The translations under genes were made by a program, and so were the position numbers. A stretch of DNA of 64,000 nucleotides, from contig MKWG01000002.1 in the NCBI GenBank assembly GCA_001899685.1, positions 291,953 through 355,952 on the forward strand, in the 5' to 3' direction. A model generated the notes under the pieces. It saw only the letters and a program-made list of their open reading frames with translations, had not been told where the DNA came from and made no database searches. Origin of the DNA: Sphingobacteriales bacterium 44-15. GTDB taxonomy: Bacteria > Bacteroidota > Bacteroidia > Chitinophagales > Chitinophagaceae. Below, piece after piece: positions 17,824-24,721 of the stretch. Within the stretch, counting starts at the first letter, position 1. Every line of letters starts with the position of its first letter.

Positions 17824-19377
17824 TCATTCTGCAGGAGGCAGCACTATAGTAAATGTTGATCCCTTTTCCAGTTCGCTGTGTACTTCTATTGTACCGTTCA
17901 GAAGGTTGAGATACCGTTTAAGAATAGGCAATCCCAAACCGGTACCCTGTATGTTACCGGCATTTTTTGCCCTGTAAAAATTATCAAAAAGGTGAGGAAG
18001 ATCTTCACCGGGTATACCAATCCCGGTATCCGTTACCGATATACTGAGCTTCTTTGCAGTGTTACTTACAATCACATCAATACATGCGTCCTCCTCAGAA
18101 AATTTAATGGCATTCGAGAGCAGGTTGATCATTGTGTTTTTTAATAGCCGCTTGTCGGTAGCGAACATGGCATCGCCTTCCGAGCGTATCCTGATCTTCT
18201 GGCCCGGCTTTGCCTGGGCTTTCATTTCTTCTGTCACTTCTTCAATAAATTCATTTACATTGAAAGAAGTGATGCTGATAGTAACTTTATTCTCCTCCAG
18301 CTTGCCCAGCGACAGAAAATCTTCCAGCAGCTCATTCATGTGTCTTACAGCATCTTTTATCTTATCAATATGCTTTTTCCGTTTGTCCTGGTCTGAAGTA
18401 TCTGTGTATTTGGAAGCCAGGGTTGCAGAAGAGAGAATAGTAGTTAAGGGAGTTCTGAATTCGTGTGAGGCCATAGAAACAAAACGGCTCTTCAGCTCAT
18501 TCAGCTGCCGCTCCTTTGCCAGTAATTCATTTAAGTCTTTCTGGGACTCCTCAAGCTTTTCCAGGGCCTCTTTTAATATAACAGTACGCTCTTCAACTTT
18601 TGCTTCGAGCTGGGTATTCAGCAATTGCATTTCGGCCGTGATTTTTTCCAGCTCAGTTTGCTTTTGCCGGATGTTCCGCTCCGTTTCCTTTCTTTCGGTG
18701 ATATCTACCACAAAGGCGATAACGAACAGCTCGTTGTTCCGTGTATAATGACTAAGGCTGACTTCTACAGGGAATTCCGAACCATCTTTCCGGATAGCAA
18801 AAAGATCCCGCCCCGACCCCATTGCACGATTAGCGGGAACTTTATAAAAGCCCTTTCGCAATTGCCCGTGATGCGTATGAAACTTGGCGGGGATCAGCAG
18901 CTCTACCGATTTACCGATCAGCTCATCTTTATCATATCCGAATATGTATTCTGCAGAAGGATTTGCAAGTATGATATTGCCCGATGTTTCAGTAAGCAAA
19001 ATACCTTCCGTGGCATTCTCAAACAGAGAGGTCATGTGCGTGCGGTCGAACTGCAGATGTACCAGCAATGATTTGATATACCATGAAAGCAATGTGGAAG
19101 CAAAGATCAGCAGAATAATAAAAAGGCTTTCCGTTGCCCCTGTAATTACACCGGTCTGATACTGATGTATAAGAGGGTATATTGCAGCAATGGCAATGCT
19201 TAATATCCCGGCAATAATTGTAGACAGGCGATGCCGTATAAAAATGGTAAGAAAAATAGCCACAAGCATCCCGCTGCTGATAATGGTTTTACCGGGGAAA
19301 TAATATCCCAGCACGATCGTCACTGCAAATATTACGAAAGCATATATAGTGGCCTGCCTGCTGTTGAATCTGATCAT
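17824..19377 (-). CDS. PAS sensor histidine kinase with FixL-like heme-pocket residues
   Basis: This 517-residue kinase has four or five N-terminal membrane helices (about 10-100), one PAS domain (115-228), a coiled coil (230-295), a HisKA domain with phospho-acceptor His305 in SMASHEFRTP, and a HATPase domain with NLLSNAIKFS, DTGIGIPGEDL and GTGLGLPILKR. In the PAS domain, THHGQLRKGFYKV is followed by GSGRDLFAIRKDGSEFP. Aligned on GSGR, His170 and Arg190 fall exactly where FixL has heme ligand His200 and distal Arg220. No receiver is encoded next to it. I infer a partner in the receiver-CRP protein at the other end of the island; heme binding is untested. Confidence 0.88.
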   Translation of the reverse strand: MIRFNSRQATIYAFVIFAVTIVLGYYFPGKTIISSGMLVAIFLTIFIRHRLSTIIAGILSIAIAAIYPLIHQYQTGVITGATESLFIILLIFASTLLSWYIKSLLVHLQFDRTHMTSLFENATEGILLTETSGNIILANPSAEYIFGYDKDELIGKSVELLIPAKFHTHHGQLRKGFYKVPANRAMGSGRDLFAIRKDGSEFPVEVSLSHYTRNNELFVIAFVVDITERKETERNIRQKQTELEKITAEMQLLNTQLEAKVEERTVILKEALEKLEESQKDLNELLAKERQLNELKSRFVSMASHEFRTPLTTILSSATLASKYTDTSDQDKRKKHIDKIKDAVRHMNELLEDFLSLGKLEENKVTISITSFNVNEFIEEVTEEMKAQAKPGQKIRIRSEGDAMFATDKRLLKNTMINLLSNAIKFSEEDACIDVIVSNTAKKLSISVTDTGIGIPGEDLPHLFDNFYRAKNAGNIQGTGLGLPILKRYLNLLNGTIEVHSELEKGSTFTIVLPPAE

Positions 19378-19430
19378 CAGGGAAAATTACTATTGATTGA
19401 TGAAATACTTTCCCTACATGCAAAAAATTT

Positions 19431-20183
19431 TTATTCCCGGACCGCCAGATCGCGTTCCATAGCGAGCGCCCTGGGAAAAAGTATATCATATTCGAGGTGT
19501 CTGTAATGCTGAAGATTGATATCAAGCTCTCTAAGCTTGGCAAAAGTGACCCTGTGTGAAATACAGGCATTTTCAGGCGGAGTATAGCTACCGGTTTTAA
19601 CACGAAACTGCAATAACAGTTCATTCACCTGCTGTGTCTCAGTGCGCATCAGCTCCTCAAGCGGCTTTTTCAGGGTGCGGGCAAGCAGGCGGGCATAAGG
19701 CTCTTTGCCGGTATGGGCATGGGTAATTTGTTTTATGTAAGGGAATAATATTTCCTGTTTCCTGTGAATCCCATGCAGAATGGTTCCCGACAGATCGGTA
19801 AGATTTTGACTCAGGCCGGTAAGTCCGGGATATTTCGATGCATGTTTGCTCAGGAATCCCTCCGTCAGCGCGGTAATGTCGGGTAATGCAACAACGAAAT
19901 AAGGGTGGTGTACATGCTCAATAAAGTCTATTAAAAAGTCCACATCCCAATCCTCATAGTTGATCAGGTGTGAAAAATGCATTTCATATTGGGCAAGACG
20001 CAATGCCTCAATAATACTTCCTGCATCAAGATCACCGCTTTCACAAATTACCCCAAGCGGCCATTTTCCGCCACAGCAATAATCTATTCCGTATTTCCTG
20101 AATACATCTGCAGCACGGTAGTCCCGCTTTACAATGTCAGAAACATTATCACTTGTTTTTATATCCTGACCGACCGATTCCAT
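19431..20183 (-). CDS. Iron-sulfur cluster repair di-iron protein (RIC/ScdA/YtfE type)
   Basis: This 250-residue protein has an N-terminal ScdA domain with VFRKYGIDYCCGGKWPL (about 28-44) and a hemerythrin-like four-helix domain with FIEHVHHPYFV, LHGIHRKQEILFPYIKQ and YRHLEYDILFPRAL. Length and both domains match RIC proteins, which repair iron-sulfur clusters damaged by nitric oxide or oxidants. It lies beside the cbb3 island, with an FNR-type site about 230 bp upstream. The start ATG at 20183 follows the normal N-terminus of the family. Confidence 0.92.
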   Translation of the reverse strand: MESVGQDIKTSDNVSDIVKRDYRAADVFRKYGIDYCCGGKWPLGVICESGDLDAGSIIEALRLAQYEMHFSHLINYEDWDVDFLIDFIEHVHHPYFVVALPDITALTEGFLSKHASKYPGLTGLSQNLTDLSGTILHGIHRKQEILFPYIKQITHAHTGKEPYARLLARTLKKPLEELMRTETQQVNELLLQFRVKTGSYTPPENACISHRVTFAKLRELDINLQHYRHLEYDILFPRALAMERDLAVRE

Positions 20184-20240
20184 TTTGTTGAATGGTATTG
20201 TTGAATGAACGAAACATGTTGTCCGGCACCTTTTATCATA

Positions 20241-20338
20241 CGTGAGATGACAAACGTGAAACGTGAAGCCTGATAGCTCATCGCCGATACCTCACACCTG
20301 ACAAGCATTCACTTTTATCCGTTCACCTTTCACTTCTG
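20241..20338. repeat. GTGA-type inverted-repeat element, copy 3
   Basis: CGTGAGATGACAAACGTGAA and ACGTGAAG on the left face CTCACACCTGAC, TTCACTTTT, GTTCACC and TTTCACTTCTGAC on the right. It lies upstream of the RIC gene and would be inside its leader if transcription starts near 20351. Confidence 0.6.
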
Positions 20339-20357
20339 ACTATAGTAATCCGGCCCT

Positions 20358-20364
20358 CAAATTA
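20358..20364 (-). promoter_or_regulatory. Possible -7 box of the RIC gene
   Basis: The minus strand reads CTAATTTG, the same one-base-short form as the CTATTTTG box of ccoI. It lies 57.5 bp from the centre of the FNR-type site at 20409-20422. A leader of about 165 bases would result, which is long, so this is tentative. Confidence 0.3.
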
Positions 20365-20408
20365 GACAGCAGCAATACCGGAATCTTTGAGCATAATTAC
20401 CACACAAT

Positions 20409-20422
20409 ATGATTTTAATCAT
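20409..20422. promoter_or_regulatory. FNR/FixK-type operator, RIC side
   Basis: ATGAT-TTTA-ATCAT has perfectly symmetric arms and matches TTGATnnnnATCAA at 8 of 10 positions. It lies between the divergent RIC and flavoprotein genes, 59 bp from a second such site. Confidence 0.55.
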
Positions 20423-20467
20423 GTTTTTGGAAGGCGCTGTTATTCAAAAAATTTTCGGGTGATGGGA

Positions 20468-20481
20468 ATGATTATTATCAG
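20468..20481. promoter_or_regulatory. FNR/FixK-type operator, flavoprotein side
   Basis: ATGAT-TATT-ATCAG matches the FNR consensus in the inner TGAT/ATCA bases. Its centre is 58.5 bp from the end of the -7 box at 20526-20533, the same geometry as at ccoS. Confidence 0.55.
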
Positions 20482-20502
20482 AACGGCTGTTAAGCAATAT
20501 CA

Positions 20503-20533
20503 TTGAGTTCCTTCCTTTTGCCGGATATATTTG
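20503..20533 (+). promoter_or_regulatory. -33/-7 promoter of the flavoprotein-DUF2892 genes
   Basis: The -7 box TATATTTG at 20526-20533 is perfect. A partial -33 (TTG at 20503-20505) lies 20 bp upstream. The predicted start near 20540 leaves a 25-base leader to ATG 20566 and excludes the longer reading from 20503. Confidence 0.5.
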
Positions 20534-20565
20534 CAATATACTTTCAGGGCTTTAAAGTTTTTTTT

Positions 20566-21039
20566 ATGTTGGGTAAACTTAATGATAATGAAATAGAAAA
20601 ATTGCTTGGCAGCCAGGTAATAGGACGCCTGGGTTGTCATGCCGATGGTAAGATATATGTGCTTCCCATAAGCTATGCGTACGATGGCAGGTATATCTAC
20701 TGCCATACAGAGGAAGGCATGAAAATAAATATTATGCGCAGTAACCCCGATGTCTGCTTCCAGGTAGACAAGATGCATAGTATGGCCAACTGGCAGAGCG
20801 TAATAGTATGGGGCAGTTTTGAAGAGCTGAAAGATGAGCAGGCACGTAATGAGGCATTAAAGATATTGACAGGAAGAGCGTTGCCCATCTTAAGCAGTGA
20901 AACCACACATCTGTTCCCGCACTGGCCTTTTCCGTCGGAAGACTTAGGCACCATCGGAGGGATCGTATTCCGCATTCTTCCCACAGAAAAAACAGGAAGG
21001 TTCGAGAGCAACCAGCAATCTACACATTTTAATGTTTAA
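20566..21039 (+). CDS. Pyridoxamine 5'-phosphate oxidase-like flavin-binding protein
   Basis: This 157-residue protein has the split-barrel flavin-binding fold: LLGSQVIGRLGCHADGKIYV, PISYAYDGRYIYCHTEEG and WQSVIVWGSFEELKD are the usual strands of the Pyridox_ox_2 group. Family members bind FMN or heme; many are induced under low oxygen or nitrosative stress. The start is taken at 20566, inside the transcript predicted from the -7 box. The DUF2892 gene follows after 37 bases, probably in the same unit. The FNR-type site upstream suggests low-oxygen control. Confidence 0.82.
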   Translation: MLGKLNDNEIEKLLGSQVIGRLGCHADGKIYVLPISYAYDGRYIYCHTEEGMKINIMRSNPDVCFQVDKMHSMANWQSVIVWGSFEELKDEQARNEALKILTGRALPILSSETTHLFPHWPFPSEDLGTIGGIVFRILPTEKTGRFESNQQSTHFNV

Positions 21040-21076
21040 AGAAATACCTGTTCCATTTAACATAAATCAATCAGTC

Positions 21077-21274
21077 ATGAAAAAGAATGTAGGCGACACA
21101 GATAAAGGAGCAAGAATAATCATCGGGGTAATTATAGCAATTGCCGGGCTATATTTCAAATCATGGTGGGGAATGCTCGCCCTGATACCTTTTGTTACTG
21201 CATTTACCGGCATATGTCCGTTGTATTCAATATTCGGAGCGAATACCTGCAAAACAAAAACCGCTGCGAAATAA
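21077..21274 (+). CDS. DUF2892 family small membrane protein
   Basis: This 65-residue protein begins MKKNVGDTDKGARIIIGV, has two hydrophobic helices and ends with a CPLYSIFGANTC block. This is the DUF2892 family (membrane part of YgaP-like proteins), whose role is not settled. The upstream reading from 21032 is rejected because family members start at MKKNVG. It shares a transcript with the flavin-binding protein and ends just before a hairpin. Confidence 0.85.
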   Translation: MKKNVGDTDKGARIIIGVIIAIAGLYFKSWWGMLALIPFVTAFTGICPLYSIFGANTCKTKTAAK

Positions 21275-21277
21275 AAA

Positions 21278-21343
21278 ATAAAACCACTAAGGCACAATGG
21301 CACAAAGATAATTGGAAACTTTAGTGCTGCTTAGTGGTTTTAT
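21278..21343. terminator. Long hairpin with perfect 14-bp arms between convergent genes
   Basis: ATAAAACCACTAAG at 21278-21291 and its exact complement at 21330-21343 flank a 38-bp centre. A-rich and T-rich edges make it a likely two-way terminator for DUF2892 and the oxidoreductase gene. The ACCACTAAGGCACA wording resembles the reverse complement of the tandem repeat at 7447-7767. Confidence 0.55.
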
Positions 21344-21361
21344 GCAAAGAGAGTACACCTA

Positions 21362-22639
21362 TTAAAAGTCATTGAAATCCCAGGGGCCGCGGAACGGTCT
21401 TGAGATCATCATATTGGCGTATTGGTCATCAAACTTCTCTTTTTTCGGATCCCATTTCAGGGGGCGCTGTAGCTCGTAAGCTATGTTCACTGCATTGCAG
21501 ATGGTAGCTGTCCTGTGCCCGATCTCTACGTCGGCGATAGGTTTGGTTCTTTTCCTTATAGCATTGATCCAGTCCTGGTGATGATTGTCGCTGAAGTAAA
21601 CCCTTTTACCTGTTGGTTTGATTTTCTCCGCAGCAATATTGCCGGGTGTGGAGCGGATAAATGAGCGCGATACTTCTATCGTTCCTTCCGAGCCTATGAA
21701 CTGTATCGCATTGCCTTCGCCCCATTGCTTATGGTTTACAATCACGCCGTTGGCATATTTAAAAGAGAGCCCGTTTTGTGCCCCCGGCGTTGGCGGAGGA
21801 ATAAAGCCAACTGGTCCGGAATCGTCCATACCGAGCGCCCATTGTACGATATCAAACATATGCGCTCCCCAGTCGGTGATATATCCGCCGCCAAAACCCC
21901 GGTAGCCGCGCCACCAGGCCCATGACTGGTCTTCAATGGGAGGCGACAATGTTGGATTGTACCCCCGGTACAAAGACGGCCCGATCCACATATTCCAGTC
22001 GAGGTATTCCGGCACCGGCAATGACGGGAGATCACATTGCTTGACTGGCTCGCCTACAGATACATTGATCTCCTTTACCTGCCCGATATAACCATTCAGT
22101 ACCAGTTCGGTGGCCTGCCGGAAATTGTAGGAAGACCGCTGCATGCTCCCGGTTTGCAGCACACGCTTATATTTCCTGACGGCATTTACCATTGCTCTTC
22201 CTTCGGCAATAGTAAGCGCCAGTGGTTTTTCGCAATAAATATCCTTGCCCGCTTTGGCGGCATCTATAGTTATCTGCGCATGCCAGTGGTCGGGAGTGGC
22301 AACCACTACTGCGTCAATATCCTTGCGATCGAGCAGTTCCCGGTAATGACCATAACCCGTTACATCGGCAGCCGCTTTTTTTGCATTTTGCTGCTTGGCC
22401 TGGGCAATAAAATAGTCCAGCTTTTTCCTGTCAACATCACTGGCGGCAAGCACCATGGTTTCAGGCAGCTTAGACATATTGCCAAGCAGTCCCCTCGCCT
22501 GCTTACCGTTGCCGATAAAGCCCAGGTTGATACGGTCGTTAGGGGCGATATAGCCTTTGCCACCGATAACATGGCGGGGCACAATGGCAAATGCCGCCGC
22601 ACCCACCAGCGTGTTTTTGATAAACGTTTTTCTTTGCAT
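21362..22639 (-). CDS. Gfo/Idh/MocA family oxidoreductase with Tat-like leader
   Basis: This 425-residue protein starts MQRKTFIKNTLVGAAAFAIV, a Tat-like leader with RK in place of RR, as often seen in this family in Bacteroidota. A Rossmann nucleotide loop LGFIGNGKQARGLLG follows (about 42-57), then the EKP motif in IYCEKPLALT, and a substrate domain with WRGYRGFGGGYITDWGAHMFDI. Members oxidise or reduce sugars and glycosides with NAD(P). ATG 22639 is chosen over 22663 because it gives the leader directly. The substrate is unknown. Confidence 0.88.
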   Translation of the reverse strand: MQRKTFIKNTLVGAAAFAIVPRHVIGGKGYIAPNDRINLGFIGNGKQARGLLGNMSKLPETMVLAASDVDRKKLDYFIAQAKQQNAKKAAADVTGYGHYRELLDRKDIDAVVVATPDHWHAQITIDAAKAGKDIYCEKPLALTIAEGRAMVNAVRKYKRVLQTGSMQRSSYNFRQATELVLNGYIGQVKEINVSVGEPVKQCDLPSLPVPEYLDWNMWIGPSLYRGYNPTLSPPIEDQSWAWWRGYRGFGGGYITDWGAHMFDIVQWALGMDDSGPVGFIPPPTPGAQNGLSFKYANGVIVNHKQWGEGNAIQFIGSEGTIEVSRSFIRSTPGNIAAEKIKPTGKRVYFSDNHHQDWINAIRKRTKPIADVEIGHRTATICNAVNIAYELQRPLKWDPKKEKFDDQYANMMISRPFRGPWDFNDF

Positions 22640-22756
22640 CGTTGAAAATTTGTGATTGAGCATTAAATATAAACAGAATAAACCGATAGGATTCTTAGCA
22701 ATAAGAAAGGAGAAAGGATTTCATAATCAATTTTATGCCGGTTGGGCAAAAAACTT

Positions 22757-22786
22757 TTTGGAGTGAGCTCAAAATACCTATCTTTG
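22757..22786 (+). promoter_or_regulatory. Promoter of tRNA-Asp
   Basis: TTTG at 22757-22760, an 18-bp spacer and TATCTTTG at 22779-22786 form an excellent Bacteroidota -33/-7 pair. Transcription should start near 22793, about 34 bases before the mature tRNA. Confidence 0.7.
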
Positions 22787-22826
22787 CCGTCCTGAAAAAA
22801 TGAGGGTAGCGATACCCCGATTGAAA

Positions 22827-22900
22827 GGATCGGTAGTTCAGTTGGTTAGAATGCTGCCCTGTCACGGCAGAGGTCGCGGGTTCGAGTCCCGTCCGGTCCG
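22827..22900 (+). tRNA. tRNA-Asp (GTC)
   Basis: This 74-base tRNA has acceptor stem GGATCGG pairing with CCGGTCC (one T-G pair), D-loop AGTTGGTTAGA, anticodon stem CTGCC/GGCAG around loop CTGTCAC with anticodon GTC, T-loop TTCGAGT and discriminator G. CCA is not encoded. It has its own promoter and terminator. Confidence 0.97.
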
Positions 22901-22903
22901 CTT

Positions 22904-22932
22904 AAAAACCTCGGGGTCATCCGGGGTTTTTT
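22904..22932 (+). terminator. Terminator of tRNA-Asp
   Basis: AAAACCTCGG pairs with CCGGGGTTTT over ten base pairs (one T-G) around loop GGTCAT, followed by more T. It begins four bases after the tRNA. Confidence 0.8.
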
Positions 22933-22989
22933 AATTTATGGCTAACTATGTTTACATTATACAATCTTTAGCTGACAATAGCTTTTACA

Positions 22990-23272
22990 GGGTGCATTCC
23001 AAATTTTCGCAGGAGGCTGTTTTATCAGTTCACTCATTAAATTTTACGTTTTAACCCTGCCTGTCCGGGCAGGCGGGCTTATGACCTTAGAAAAAATGCT
23101 AATTGTTAACTCAACCTTATTACATTATTTCTCCCGGCAGAAGGTAATAAGACAGGATATGTCTGGTATAGACCTGTTACTTAGGTAATAATGTTCCTGG
23201 AGCACATGGTAAACCTTAGAAAGCGAACATTATTTGTATTCCTGTTTTGAAACGGCAACTTGGAATGCACCC
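22990..23272. repeat. 283-bp element with 13-bp inverted ends beside tRNA-Asp
   Basis: GGGTGCATTCCAA at 22990-23002 and its exact complement at 23260-23272 bound a non-coding stretch. Inside lies a GCCTG-tccggg-CAGGC palindrome at 23055-23078. Across the right end, minus-strand bases give a 19-residue frame starting MIFVKAGAFQ. The rest of the gap 22933-23469 shows no gene. It could be a small non-autonomous element or an old insertion scar; no transposase is seen. Confidence 0.5.
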
Positions 23273-23469
23273 GCTTTTACAAATATCATTTTTGTTCATT
23301 ATACTTGACTGTTCATTATTAATGAACATAGATACAAAATGAATATAATCGATAATATCGCAACAACCGCGCTGGAAAAACTGGCTGAACCGACTCCCAT
23401 AAAAGGGAACAGGCAACAGCCTTAACAAGGTATGATGAGCGACCCGGGTATGGTTGGAGCATTCCGGTT

Positions 23470-24051
23470 TTATCGCTTTTCCTGCTGTTGCTTCAGTACC
23501 CAGTAAAGCCCTTTTACATTCACTTTCCATACCGGCAGCAGGAAGACCAGCACAATCTCTTCCAGCAGTTCCAGGGCCGTTACGGCTACCGCCATGTAAA
23601 AAAGCAGCAGGCTTGGTTCGGGCATAAAAAAGGCAGAGATCAAAAAAATGCCCTGTAAGACGGCGGCTGATTTTGCGAGCCAGGTGTGAAAGCTCGTCAT
23701 CTTCCCATAACGCCAGAAAGCGGCGGTCACCTGTACCGCCAAAAGAACAAGAAGAACAGCTACCCATAGGTACTGCCGGCTGATAAAGTCATTTCTTAAT
23801 ACGAACAGGCCAATGATTCCTGCAAGAACAGTAAGATCATCCCCGAGAGAATCCAGTCTCGCCCCGGCAACACTGGTCACCTTATACCTGCGCGCCAGGT
23901 AGCCATCAATGGCATCGGTAAAAAAGCTAAGCCCAAGAAGCCATTTAAACAGGTCTGTTTGCCCGGTAAAAATAAAAAGGAACAGCACAGGCGCCGCGAG
24001 CACCCTGTAGAACGTAATCGCATTGATAATATAATAGCTGGTCTTTTCCAT
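23470..24051 (-). CDS. CDP-alcohol phosphatidyltransferase family protein
   Basis: This integral membrane enzyme of 193 residues carries the family motif DAIDGYLARRYKVTS followed by GARLDSLGDD, a full D-x2-D-G-x2-A-R-x8-G-x3-D-x3-D signature with all four metal-binding aspartates. Members join CDP-diacylglycerol or similar to an alcohol to make phospholipids. Several hydrophobic helices follow. An in-frame ATG at 24081 is possible; 24051 (MEKTSYYIINAITFYR) fits the family start better. The exact head group cannot be read. Confidence 0.85.
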   Translation of the reverse strand: MEKTSYYIINAITFYRVLAAPVLFLFIFTGQTDLFKWLLGLSFFTDAIDGYLARRYKVTSVAGARLDSLGDDLTVLAGIIGLFVLRNDFISRQYLWVAVLLVLLAVQVTAAFWRYGKMTSFHTWLAKSAAVLQGIFLISAFFMPEPSLLLFYMAVAVTALELLEEIVLVFLLPVWKVNVKGLYWVLKQQQEKR

Positions 24052-24281
24052 AACACGGGTGATGCTTTCAACCGGCTGCAACTTTTCAAAATAGTTCCCG
24101 CTGCTTCAGTCCCGCGCCTGCTTCCGCAGGTCAAAGATCGCTCCTTCTTTCCGATATCTTTTCTATTACGATAGTTTATCTGACAGCTCAATTTACGAAT
24201 TTTGGACAGCGCCCGGCACCTCCATCAAAATGATAGTATTACACGCTAAAAGCATAACTTGTATTACTAATCATTCTATCC

Positions 24282-24721
24282 ATGGTAGCGGGATATTCAG
24301 GCACAGCGCTTGCCAGGAAACTGGGGATCAAAGAAGGCCTCACCGTAAGACTGGTTCAGCAACCGGCGTATTATTTTGATCTGTTTACCGATTTCCCGGA
24401 AAACATTACTATAGTTGACGATATCCGTCAGCCAAAGGATCTCATTCATTATTTCACTAAAAATGCTGCCACATTAGAAAAAGATATCCCTCATTTAAAA
24501 AAGAAATAAAACCCAATGGGATGATATGGGTGTCGTGGCCCAAAAAAGCATCAAAGGTTGCTACAGATATAACAGAAGATATCATAAGGGCAACAGCTTT
24601 GAAAAATGGGTTGGTAGATATTAAAGTATGCGCGATAGATGCTACATGGTCGGGATTAAAGCTGGTGATACCGTTGAAAAGCAGGTATCCGGGAAAATCT
24701 ATTTCCCCATCCATTTTTTGA
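24282..24721 (+). pseudogene. DUF3052 family gene with a -1 frameshift at A AAA AAG
   Basis: The first frame (24282-24509) gives 75 residues beginning MVAGYSGTALARKLGIKEGL and stops at TAA. The second (to 24721) continues with MIWVSWPKKASKVATDITED and DATWSGLKLV. Together they make one DUF3052 protein of about 146 residues, the normal family size. The break is at 24497-24503, which reads A AAA AAG in phase; slipping back one base there gives KKEIKPNGMIWV and restores the whole protein. It is either a one-base loss in a run of A or a programmed -1 frameshift. The family function is unknown. The 3' end overlaps the convergent LytTR gene by 23 bp. Confidence 0.8.

Noticed and set aside
19378-19430. 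TTGATTGATGAAAT upstream of the PAS kinase as an FNR-type site
   Set aside because: The right half-site does not match ATCAA at N4 spacing.
23216-23767. 183-codon minus-strand frame across the CDP-alcohol transferase end
   Set aside because: It overlaps a well-supported enzyme in another frame and runs into the inverted-repeat element; no recognisable domain.
24539-24550. Second AAAAAAG run in the DUF3052 gene as an alternative frameshift site
   Set aside because: It lies downstream of the stop of the first frame, so slipping there cannot join the two parts.
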